Part shown: piece after piece, positions 25,130 through 32,598 of the stretch
Layout: the number at the start of each line of letters is the position of its first letter
Numbering within the stretch: the first letter of the stretch is position 1
IMG/VR virus record: IMGVR_UViG_3300044952_000784
Coordinates: 1 to 54,420 of that record
DNA from: a virus
Length of the DNA stretch: 54,420 bases
Strand: one strand, 5' to 3'
Position numbers and translations under genes: made by a program
The notes under the pieces: generated by a model
The model's database searches: none
What the model was told of the DNA's origin: nothing
Seen by the model: the letters and a program-made list of their open reading frames with translations, nothing else

Positions 25130-26128
25130 ATGAAAAAAGCATTTATTACAGGAATTAATGGGCAAGATGGCTCATACTTATCAGAATATTTATTGTCTTT
25201 AGGATATGAAGTTTATGGCATTGTTAGAAGAAATTCAGTACCTGAACACCAACAAAGCCGTATTGAATCCATAAAAGATAGAATGTATGTTTATTATGGG
25301 GATGTTTTAGACCAAACAAATTTACAAAAATTATTAGATAAAATACAACCTGATGAAATATATAATTTAGCAGCACAAAGTCATGTTAGAATAAGTTTTG
25401 ATATACCAGAATTTACATTACAAACAAATTCAAATGGTGTTTTAAATATGTTAGAAGCCTATAGAAGAAGTTGTCCAAATGCTAAATTTTATCAAGCATC
25501 ATCATCAGAAATGTTTGGAAACTCTGTTGATAGTGATGGCTTTCAACGAGAAACAACACCAATGATACCAGTATCACCATATGGGTGTTCTAAATTATCT
25601 GCATATTCATTAGTTAGAAGTTACAGAAGGGGTTATGGATTACATGCTGTAAATGGAATACTATTCAATCATGAATCCCCAAGAAGGGGATCCAATTTTG
25701 TAACAAGCAAAGTTATTAAAACTGCTCTTGAAATAAAACATGGATTAGCAAATAAACTAGTCATTGGCAATATGGATTCATATAGAGATTGGGGTCATTC
25801 TAAAGATTATGTAAAAGCAATGCACTTATTATTAAACCACAATACACCAGATGATTATGTTGTATCAACAATGAAAACTCATTCAGTTAGAGAAATGATT
25901 GATTATGTATTTACTAAACTAGAACTTGATTATAATCTATATGTTGTCCAAGACCAAGAATTTATGAGACCTGAAGAATTAAAATATCTTAAAGGTGATT
26001 CTACTAAAATTAGAAAAGAATTTGGTTGGAAGCCAGAATATACTTTTGAAATGTTAATGGATGAAATGATTGAGCATTGGGATGAACAAGTTAGGATTAC
26101 TAAAATGATTAATAATAAAAAATATTAG
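25130..26128 (+). CDS. gmd: GDP-mannose 4,6-dehydratase, first copy
   Basis: A 332-residue extended SDR: TGINGQDGSYLSEYLL (NADP binding, 7-22), VRRNSVPEHQQSRIE (nucleotide contact), YQASSSEMFGNS with S125 and E127, SPYGCSK with Y151 and K155, and NHESPRRGSNFVTSKV. It converts GDP-mannose to GDP-4-keto-6-deoxymannose, the branch point to GDP-fucose, GDP-rhamnose and GDP-perosamine. The E. coli Thr of the T-E-Y-K set is replaced by Ser, which is common. Next genes are GDP-fucose synthase and a second gmd. Confidence 0.96.
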   Translation: MKKAFITGINGQDGSYLSEYLLSLGYEVYGIVRRNSVPEHQQSRIESIKDRMYVYYGDVLDQTNLQKLLDKIQPDEIYNLAAQSHVRISFDIPEFTLQTNSNGVLNMLEAYRRSCPNAKFYQASSSEMFGNSVDSDGFQRETTPMIPVSPYGCSKLSAYSLVRSYRRGYGLHAVNGILFNHESPRRGSNFVTSKVIKTALEIKHGLANKLVIGNMDSYRDWGHSKDYVKAMHLLLNHNTPDDYVVSTMKTHSVREMIDYVFTKLELDYNLYVVQDQEFMRPEELKYLKGDSTKIRKEFGWKPEYTFEMLMDEMIEHWDEQVRITKMINNKKY

Positions 26129-26133
26129 TTTAT

Positions 26134-27036
26134 ATGCTAAAATTGTTAGTAACTGGTGGATATGGTTTAGTTGGTTCACATATTAAATCAGATATTAAGA
26201 TTGGAAGTGAAATTGATTTAACAAACCCCCACCTTACATATGAAGCCTTTGAAAAGCATAAACCAACACATATTATTCATTGTGCTGGTAAAGTTGGTGG
26301 ACTTGGGGGTAATATGAAGTATAAGGGTGAATATTTCTATGATAACATTATGATAAACACAAATGTTATAGAATCAGCAAGGAAGGTTGGAGTTGAAAAT
26401 TTGGTTTGTTTCTTATCCACTTGTGTATTTCCAGATAATATTGATTACCCCCTAACTGAAAAGAAGATACATTTGGGTGAGCCTCATTCATCAAATTATC
26501 CCTATGCTTATGCCAAGAGAATGGCAGATATACAAATTAGGGCATATAGAGAACAATATGGGTTAAATTATAAATCAGTAATACCAACAAACATATATGG
26601 TTCTAATGATAATTTCTCATTAGAGCATGGTCATGTTATTCCTATGTTAATTCATAAATTATTTTTGGCAAAAGAAACAAAAACTGATTTTATTGTTTGG
26701 GGATCTGGTAAACCATTAAGAGAATTTATTTATGTTAAAGATGTTGCAAGATTAAGTGAATGGGTTTTAAATAATTACAATGAATCTGAACCAATTATTT
26801 TGAGTCCCTCATCTGAAATTAGTATAAGAGATTTGGTTGACTTATTGGTAAATTATTTTAACTTTAAGGGTAAGGTAATATTTGATGATTCTAAACCTGA
26901 TGGACAATTTAGAAAGCCATCTGATAATAGCAAATTGATGTCATATTTACCAGATTTTAAATTCACCCCAATTGAGGAGGGGTTGAAGGAAACAGTTGAG
27001 TGGTTTATTGAAAATTATACTTATGCAAGAAAATAA
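26134..27036 (+). CDS. fcl: GDP-L-fucose synthase (GMER)
   Basis: A 300-residue epimerase/reductase: TGGYGLVG (7-14), CAGKVGGLGGN, the active-site STC (S95, C97) in FLSTCVFP, Y124 and K128 in YPYAYAKRM, and H167 in EHGHVIP. It turns GDP-4-keto-6-deoxymannose into GDP-L-fucose by 3,5-epimerisation and 4-reduction. With gmd on either side and a GT11 fucosyltransferase upstream in the same island, the complete fucose supply and transfer route is present. Confidence 0.95.
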   Translation: MLKLLVTGGYGLVGSHIKSDIKIGSEIDLTNPHLTYEAFEKHKPTHIIHCAGKVGGLGGNMKYKGEYFYDNIMINTNVIESARKVGVENLVCFLSTCVFPDNIDYPLTEKKIHLGEPHSSNYPYAYAKRMADIQIRAYREQYGLNYKSVIPTNIYGSNDNFSLEHGHVIPMLIHKLFLAKETKTDFIVWGSGKPLREFIYVKDVARLSEWVLNNYNESEPIILSPSSEISIRDLVDLLVNYFNFKGKVIFDDSKPDGQFRKPSDNSKLMSYLPDFKFTPIEEGLKETVEWFIENYTYARK

Positions 27037-28024
27037 AATAGCATTGATATCTGGGATAAATGGTCAAGATGGATCATACTTAGCAGAATTATTGATTGAG
27101 AAAGGATATGAAGTTCATGGAACATTGAAAAGAAATTCAGTTGCAGAAAATCAAACATCAAGATTGGATAATATATATGATAAGTTAAAATTACATTATG
27201 CTGATTTGACTGACTTATCATCATTAATTAGAGTAATACAAGATGTTAGACCTAATGAGATATATAATTTGGCAGCACAATCTCATGTAAGAATATCATT
27301 TGACCAACCCATTTACACAGCAAATGCAACTGGACTTGGCGTTTTAAACTTACTTGAAGCGGTTAAACTTGTAGATAAGTCAATTAAAATATACCAGGCA
27401 TCATCATCTGAAATGTTTGGTAATTCAATTGATGCTGATGGATTTCAAAGGGAAACAACGCCTTTAAATCCGGTATCACCCTATGGTTGTTCAAAAGTAT
27501 TTGGGTATAATATTGCAAGAAATTATAGAAATTCATATGGTATGTTTATATCAAATGGGATTTTATTTAATCACGAATCCCCAAGAAGGGGGACAAACTT
27601 TGTAACAAACAAGGTGGTTAAACAAGCAGTTAAAATAAAATTGGGATTAGCTAATTCATTAAGTTTGGGTAATTTGGATGCTACAAGGGACTGGGGACAC
27701 GCAAAAGATTATGTGGAGGCAATGTGGTCAATATTGCAATTAGATAATCCTGATGACTTTGTGTGTGCCACAGGGGTATCCCATTCTGTTAGAGAATTGT
27801 GTGAATATGTTTTTTCATACTTGGGGTTAAATTATATGGATTATGTAAAACAAGATGAAAAATTTTATAGACCAGAAGAACTATATGATTTAAAAGGAGA
27901 TGCAACAAAATTAAGGAAAACAATTAACTGGCAACCAAAATATACATTTGAAACAATGCTTGATGAAATGATAGAATATTGGTTACATAAATTTAATGAT
28001 GAAAATTTGACTACTAAATTCTAG
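27023..28024 (+). CDS. gmd: GDP-mannose 4,6-dehydratase, second copy
   Basis: A paralogue of the gene at 25130-26128, with ISGINGQDGSYLAELL, LKRNSVAENQTSRLD, YQASSSEMFGNS, SPYGCSK and NHESPRRGTNFVTNKV all conserved. The open frame extends upstream to 26996, but I choose the ATG at 27023 (MQENKIALISG), as the fold starts there; it still overlaps fcl by 14 nt. The two copies differ in many surface positions, so this is an old duplication or a separate acquisition. Why two are kept is unclear; one may feed fucose and the other an amino- or deoxy-sugar. Confidence 0.94.
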   Translation: MQENKIALISGINGQDGSYLAELLIEKGYEVHGTLKRNSVAENQTSRLDNIYDKLKLHYADLTDLSSLIRVIQDVRPNEIYNLAAQSHVRISFDQPIYTANATGLGVLNLLEAVKLVDKSIKIYQASSSEMFGNSIDADGFQRETTPLNPVSPYGCSKVFGYNIARNYRNSYGMFISNGILFNHESPRRGTNFVTNKVVKQAVKIKLGLANSLSLGNLDATRDWGHAKDYVEAMWSILQLDNPDDFVCATGVSHSVRELCEYVFSYLGLNYMDYVKQDEKFYRPEELYDLKGDATKLRKTINWQPKYTFETMLDEMIEYWLHKFNDENLTTKF

Positions 28025-28030
28025 TTCCTA

Positions 28031-28050
28031 TTATTTATTATTAAATAAAA
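28031..28050 (+). promoter_or_regulatory. Promoter-like A/T motif before phoH
   Basis: TATTTATTA at 28032-28040 followed by TTAAATAAAA occupies the 34 nt gap before the ATG at 28059. It is the same core as at 7349, 36351 and several minus-strand starts. Confidence 0.4.
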
Positions 28051-28058
28051 ACAACTTA

Positions 28059-28790
28059 ATGACGAGAAGAAGATTTGTGAAAAAAGAAGATGAGGTTGAG
28101 TTAGCTCCCCAATCTAGGAAAAGCCAAATTTGTAGTTTACTTAAAAAGAAAACAAAAGAAAAATTCCTAAATGACAATCAAGTGGTTTATTATGACAAAT
28201 TGTTAAATAACCAAATTACAATTTGCATTGGTCCTGCTGGAACTGGAAAGAGTTATATGTCTATGAAAGCAGCCATTGACTTACTTGCAGACCCCAGCAA
28301 TACATATGACAAGTTGGTGATTGTTAAACCAGCAGTTGAAGCAGAAGAGAAACTAGGGGCGTTACCTGGAAATGTAAATGAGAAGATGGATCCATATATT
28401 TATCCATCATTTTATTTAATTAACAAAATAATTGGCAAAAATATCCGTGAGAAATTAATGGATATGGAGGTTATTGAGGTTATGGCTCTTGCTTATATGA
28501 GGGGTTTAAACATTGACAACACCATCTTGGTATTAGAAGAGGCACAAAATACCACACCAAATCAAATGAAATTACTATTGACAAGAATAGGTTTTAATAC
28601 TAAATTCTTTATATCTGGAGATTTGGAACAAACTGATAGATATAAAGACAAGAGGGGAACTGGATTATATGATGCTATGGAAAGATTACAAGGCATCTCA
28701 GATATTGCTCACCATGAATTTTATAGTGAGGATATTGTTAGAAACCCCATCATAAGCAAAATTTTAAAAAAGTATGACAATAGCAATTGA
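28059..28790 (+). CDS. phoH: PhoH-like ATPase
   Basis: A 243-residue P-loop protein with Walker A GPAGTGKS (58-65), Walker B ILVLEEAQN (156-164), the PhoH pattern VKPAVEAEEKLGALPGNVNEKMDPY and the sensor ISGDLEQTD. PhoH-like proteins are common in marine and T4-like phages; the biochemical role is probably RNA/DNA helicase-like. It starts a new unit after the glycan island and overlaps the HAD-like gene by 17 nt. Confidence 0.96.
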   Translation: MTRRRFVKKEDEVELAPQSRKSQICSLLKKKTKEKFLNDNQVVYYDKLLNNQITICIGPAGTGKSYMSMKAAIDLLADPSNTYDKLVIVKPAVEAEEKLGALPGNVNEKMDPYIYPSFYLINKIIGKNIREKLMDMEVIEVMALAYMRGLNIDNTILVLEEAQNTTPNQMKLLLTRIGFNTKFFISGDLEQTDRYKDKRGTGLYDAMERLQGISDIAHHEFYSEDIVRNPIISKILKKYDNSN

Positions 28791-29361
28791 TTTAAATGGA
28801 ATATTAAGGGACACTCTTGGGAAGATAGAACAAGTTTATGATAAGTTTTATGTTGCAAATGAAGATAATGAATCAGAATTTAAATATGAAATAAATTACC
28901 CAATTGATTCCTTAAATCTTTTAAATCATTTTAAATTTCCATTGGATGATGATTTGTATAATTTTTTATACATTGAACATCCAATGGAGATATTTGGGCA
29001 TGCAGCATCTGTTGAATATACAGGGATGAATGATTTGAATGATTTTTATTTGGATATGAGAGATAATCATGAGATTATTATTGTTTCCGATGAAATTGGA
29101 AAATCAAAGCCAGCAACATTGTTCTTTTTATCAAAATTTTCTTGTTTGATTGAAAATATCAAATTTTATAGCGAACAAACAAAAAATGAGATGATTAAAC
29201 CAATAGATGTTTTACTTACGGCTAATCCTAACCTATTATTAGATGTGCCAAACAATTTGGTTATAATTAAGTATGAACAAGAATACAATAAAAATATTAA
29301 AACCAAACATAGCATAAATAAACTAAGAGAATTTAAAGACAAAATTTTAGAACTATGTTAA
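28774..29361 (+). CDS. HAD-like protein with altered catalytic motif
   Basis: A 195-residue protein that opens MTIAIDLNGILRDT, resembling HAD motif I (DxDGxxxDT) of 5'(3')-deoxyribonucleotidases, but with Asn in place of the second Asp. IIVSDEIGKSKPATLFFLSKF near the middle fits motifs II and III. The region where motif IV normally reads DVLIDDxP is DVLLTANP, lacking the acidic pair. The protein may have lost phosphatase activity and serve as a binding or regulatory protein, or may use other residues. It overlaps both neighbours, which supports the frame. Confidence 0.65.
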   Translation: MTIAIDLNGILRDTLGKIEQVYDKFYVANEDNESEFKYEINYPIDSLNLLNHFKFPLDDDLYNFLYIEHPMEIFGHAASVEYTGMNDLNDFYLDMRDNHEIIIVSDEIGKSKPATLFFLSKFSCLIENIKFYSEQTKNEMIKPIDVLLTANPNLLLDVPNNLVIIKYEQEYNKNIKTKHSINKLREFKDKILELC

Positions 29362-29633
29362 AAATTTTAGGAGAACATTATTATGTTGATTTAGATATTG
29401 TTGAAAAGTATGTTGATATGACAGAAGTTGCATCAATAGAAATAACAGGTACAACAGATACAAAAATAAATATTATAAAATATGAACTTGTAAAACTAAT
29501 GTTAGATGTTATTCTAACAGAGAATGATGACATTGATGAAAAACTTGGATTAAGTTCAGGTAATAACTTGACTCTACCATTTAAATTGGCATTTAATACA
29601 TTATTAAACAAAAAGATAATAAACAAATATTAA
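29355..29633 (+). CDS. Uncharacterised 92-residue protein
   Basis: A small acidic protein of unknown family, with a beta-like N-terminus (KILGEHYYVDLDIVEKYV) and a helical C-terminal half. It starts 7 nt before the end of the HAD-like gene and stops one base before the next ATG, so it is tightly embedded between real genes. Confidence 0.6.
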   Translation: MLKILGEHYYVDLDIVEKYVDMTEVASIEITGTTDTKINIIKYELVKLMLDVILTENDDIDEKLGLSSGNNLTLPFKLAFNTLLNKKIINKY

Positions 29634-29634
29634 C

Positions 29635-30681
29635 ATGAATGATATTAAACCAAAAATTGAAAATTCTTTAAATATCTTAAAAGATAAGAAATCAAGGATT
29701 TATTTTGTGGCTCAAGACACAAAAGGAAATGCTAGGGCATCCATAAAATATATATACGATGTGGCATTATCATTAAAAGATAACGGCTTCAATCCTATTA
29801 TATTACACGAAAAGAAAGATTATTCAGGTGTTGCTTCTTGGCTTGACGAAAGTTATATGACCTCATTACCCCACCGTTCAATTGAGGGGGAGAATTTGGA
29901 AATTAGTCCAGAAGATTTTATTGTACTTCCAGAAATATATGGATTTATTATGGAACAAATAAAAGATTTGCCTTGTGGTAAAATTGTATTGATGCAATCT
30001 TACTCTTATGTTTTAGATACATTACAACCAGGGCAAAGTTGGCCTTCATTAGGATTTTTAAAATGTATAACAACTTCTGAAAAACAAAAGGATGAACTAG
30101 ATTCATATATGAAGAAAATGTCTTATGACATTATTACCCCAGTAATTTCAGATTTATTTGATAAACCAAAAGTACCCCCAATGCCAATTATTGCTGTTCA
30201 CACAAGAGAGCAGACTGATACAATTAATATTGTTAAACAATTTTATTTAAAATACCCCCAATTTAGGTGGTTCACATTTAGGGATATGAGGGGTCTTAGC
30301 CAAAGTGAATTTGCTAATTCTTTAAAGAATTGTTTTTTAAGCGTTTGGATTGATGATATTAGTGGTTTTGGAACATATCCATTAGAATCTATGGCTTGTG
30401 GTATTCCAGTTATTGGTAGAATACCAGATTTAATACCTGAATGGATGAATGATAAAAACGGCATTTGGATACAAGACAAATTAAAAATGGTTGATTATAT
30501 TGCCGAATTTATTCAGAATTGGTTGGAAGACAGTATAACACCTGAACTATATGAAGAGATAGAAAAGACATCTAATATGTATAAAGATAAGGATAAATTC
30601 ACATCAACAGTTATCAATTGTTTTAATTCATATTTTGATAATAGAATAAACGCATTTCAAGAGCAACTAAACAAATTATAA
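29635..30681 (+). CDS. GT4-like glycosyltransferase
   Basis: A 348-residue GT-B type protein. RIYFVAQDTKGNARASIKYIYDVALSLKDNGF starts the acceptor domain; MPIIAVHTREQTDTINIVKQFYLKYPQFRWFTF and SGFGTYPLESMACGIPVIGRIPDLIPEW form the donor domain, with G-x-x-P-L-E-S-M-A being the family's E-containing motif. It lies outside the main glycan island, between a small unknown protein and a GT2-like gene, near the sigma factor gene. Substrate unknown. Confidence 0.82.
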   Translation: MNDIKPKIENSLNILKDKKSRIYFVAQDTKGNARASIKYIYDVALSLKDNGFNPIILHEKKDYSGVASWLDESYMTSLPHRSIEGENLEISPEDFIVLPEIYGFIMEQIKDLPCGKIVLMQSYSYVLDTLQPGQSWPSLGFLKCITTSEKQKDELDSYMKKMSYDIITPVISDLFDKPKVPPMPIIAVHTREQTDTINIVKQFYLKYPQFRWFTFRDMRGLSQSEFANSLKNCFLSVWIDDISGFGTYPLESMACGIPVIGRIPDLIPEWMNDKNGIWIQDKLKMVDYIAEFIQNWLEDSITPELYEEIEKTSNMYKDKDKFTSTVINCFNSYFDNRINAFQEQLNKL

Positions 30682-30682
30682 A

Positions 30683-31489
30683 ATGAGCAAAAAATTATCA
30701 CTATCAATTATATTACCAATTAAATCATCAAAAGTTAAAGACTTTGATATGTTTTTCACCAAAGCAATTGCGTCATTGGAGAAACAAGAAAATGATTTTG
30801 ATGAATTGGTTATTATCCATACAAAAGAAGATTCTCTTGTTAAATATTTAAATGAATATGATTTTAAATCTATTAATGTTAAAAAATTAGCTTGGGATTC
30901 TGAACCAAATTATTGTGAGCAAATTAATTATGGCGTTGAAAACGCTTCATCAGAATGGATTTCATTATTTGAATTTGATGATGAGTATTCAAATATTTGG
31001 TTTAAGAATTTTAAAAAGTATGCAGAAGTTTATCCTGAATATGGGGCATTTTTACCTGTTGTTGTTGATGTTGATGCAAAAGAAACATTTGCTGGTTTTA
31101 CAAATGAAGCAACATTTGCGGCAAATTTCACCCAAGAAATGGGAGTTTTAACAAATGACATCCTACAAGAATATCAAAATTTTCAAACTTCTGGAATTAT
31201 TTTGAAAAAGGATATATTTATTAGCACAGGTGGATTTAAGCCATCAATAAAATTAACATTTAGTTATGAATTTTTATTGAGGTTAACTTATAATTCAACA
31301 TCAGTTATGACAATACCAAGATTGGGATATAAACATACCAATTTAAGGGAGGGGTCAATATTTTGGAATTATAAGTATGATGATAATAAAATTACTGAAG
31401 ATGAAGTTAAATTTTGGCTTCAAACTGCTAAAAAAGAATATTTTTTTACAACTGATAGAAAAATAAAGTACGAAATTCAAAATTCTTAA
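30683..31489 (+). CDS. GT2-like glycosyltransferase
   Basis: A 268-residue GT-A protein. LSLSIILPIKSSKVKDFDMFFTKAIASLEKQ is the start of the GT2 fold, ASSEWISLFEFDDEYSNIWF contains the acidic motif, and QTSGIILKKDIFISTGGFKPS marks the substrate region. It starts one base after the GT4-like gene and shares one base with the sigma factor gene downstream. The pairing with a GT4-like enzyme suggests two consecutive sugar additions. Confidence 0.8.
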   Translation: MSKKLSLSIILPIKSSKVKDFDMFFTKAIASLEKQENDFDELVIIHTKEDSLVKYLNEYDFKSINVKKLAWDSEPNYCEQINYGVENASSEWISLFEFDDEYSNIWFKNFKKYAEVYPEYGAFLPVVVDVDAKETFAGFTNEATFAANFTQEMGVLTNDILQEYQNFQTSGIILKKDIFISTGGFKPSIKLTFSYEFLLRLTYNSTSVMTIPRLGYKHTNLREGSIFWNYKYDDNKITEDEVKFWLQTAKKEYFFTTDRKIKYEIQNS

Positions 31490-32223
31490 TGACAACCCAA
31501 ACTATTGATGTAATAGATGATACTAAGAAAACAAAGAAAACCCCAAAAGAAAACTATTTTGACATAAGGGAAGAAAAGGCTGTTGTAGATTTTCTAACAG
31601 CAAATACTTTACATGAAAAAAACAAAATATACAACCAATTTCTTAGAAAGCCTTTAGATAAAATGATATCGTCAATAATTAGACGATACAGGTTATATAG
31701 AAAAGATATGGACTTCAATGAGATTCATACTGATGTTCATTCTTTTCTTATGACCAAAGTAGATAAATTTAAACCATCCAAAAATAAAAAAGCATATTCA
31801 TACTTTGGTACGATATGTAAAAATTATTTGATGGGTCAAATATTAAAAGACCAAAAAGAAACCAACAGAAAGGTATCTTATGAAGATATTTCAGCATCAA
31901 TAGAAGAACGCCCAGATATGTTATATAACATAGATGATGATGTGGTTGATTTAGATTTAATTATTGTTGAATATACTATTAAACTAAAAGATTTTGTTGA
32001 AACCCAATCTTTAACTGATAATGAAAGAAAATTAGGATTAGCATTAATAGATGTTTTTGAAAAATATGAAACAATATTTACAGCAACAGATAATTCAAAG
32101 TTTAATAAAAATTTAATTTTGTTGTCATTGCGTGAAATGACAAACTTAACAACTAAAGAGATTCGAGTTTCGTTAAAGAAATTTAAATCTCTTTATATTT
32201 TTATTATAAATAAAATTGTTTAA
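31489..32223 (+). CDS. 55: gp55-like late-transcription sigma factor
   Basis: The region KKAYSYFGTICKNYLMGQILKDQKETNRKVSYEDI is similar to the T4 gp55 core ([29 protein letters not shown]), which binds host RNA polymerase core and reads the late promoter. At 244 residues it is longer than T4 gp55 (185) and has an extra helical C-terminus (LSLREMTNLTTKEIRVSLKKF) that looks like a helix-turn-helix. It would direct transcription of the late genes; the recurrent TATTTATTA motifs are its plausible targets. The assignment rests on motif similarity and gene context. Confidence 0.78.
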   Translation: MTTQTIDVIDDTKKTKKTPKENYFDIREEKAVVDFLTANTLHEKNKIYNQFLRKPLDKMISSIIRRYRLYRKDMDFNEIHTDVHSFLMTKVDKFKPSKNKKAYSYFGTICKNYLMGQILKDQKETNRKVSYEDISASIEERPDMLYNIDDDVVDLDLIIVEYTIKLKDFVETQSLTDNERKLGLALIDVFEKYETIFTATDNSKFNKNLILLSLREMTNLTTKEIRVSLKKFKSLYIFIINKIV

Positions 32224-32225
32224 TT

Positions 32226-32594
32226 ATGGCTAGACCAGTTAAAAAAGAAATTTCTTTTAATAAGGAATCAATTCTAAATCTAATGCAAGAAATATACAAT
32301 GAACTTGTTGAGCAGAGGACAACTGCCATTAGAATACAAAACAAAATGCTAACAATGTTAAAGGATCCAGAAGATATGACAATGATTGGACCTGTTATTG
32401 AAAAGCAACAAAAAATTATTAATGAGTGTGTTGAAAAAAAATTAAGTTTATCTAAATTACAATCAAGTATCTGGGAAAAAATGAGTAAAGATGAAACATC
32501 TTATTCATTTGCAGATTTGGATGAAACTGTATTAGAAAATTTATTAAATAAAGACATAAATAATGATTTAACAAATAATTACACATTAAAGTAA
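32226..32594 (+). CDS. Uncharacterised helical protein after the sigma factor
   Basis: A 122-residue mostly helical protein. The run ILNLMQEIYNELVEQRTTAIRIQNKMLTMLK and the following IEKQQKIINECVEKKLSLSKLQSSIWEKM could form coiled coils. T4 places co-activators such as gp33 in the late-transcription apparatus, but I see no motif that identifies gp33, and this remains a guess from position. The start is 2 nt after the sigma factor stop. Confidence 0.6.
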   Translation: MARPVKKEISFNKESILNLMQEIYNELVEQRTTAIRIQNKMLTMLKDPEDMTMIGPVIEKQQKIINECVEKKLSLSKLQSSIWEKMSKDETSYSFADLDETVLENLLNKDINNDLTNNYTLK

Positions 32595-32598
32595 TGGT

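Noticed and set aside
26996-27022. Upstream start for the second gmd
   Set aside because: The additional residues MSGLLKIIL lie within the fcl coding region and precede the natural start of the Rossmann fold at MQENKIALISG.
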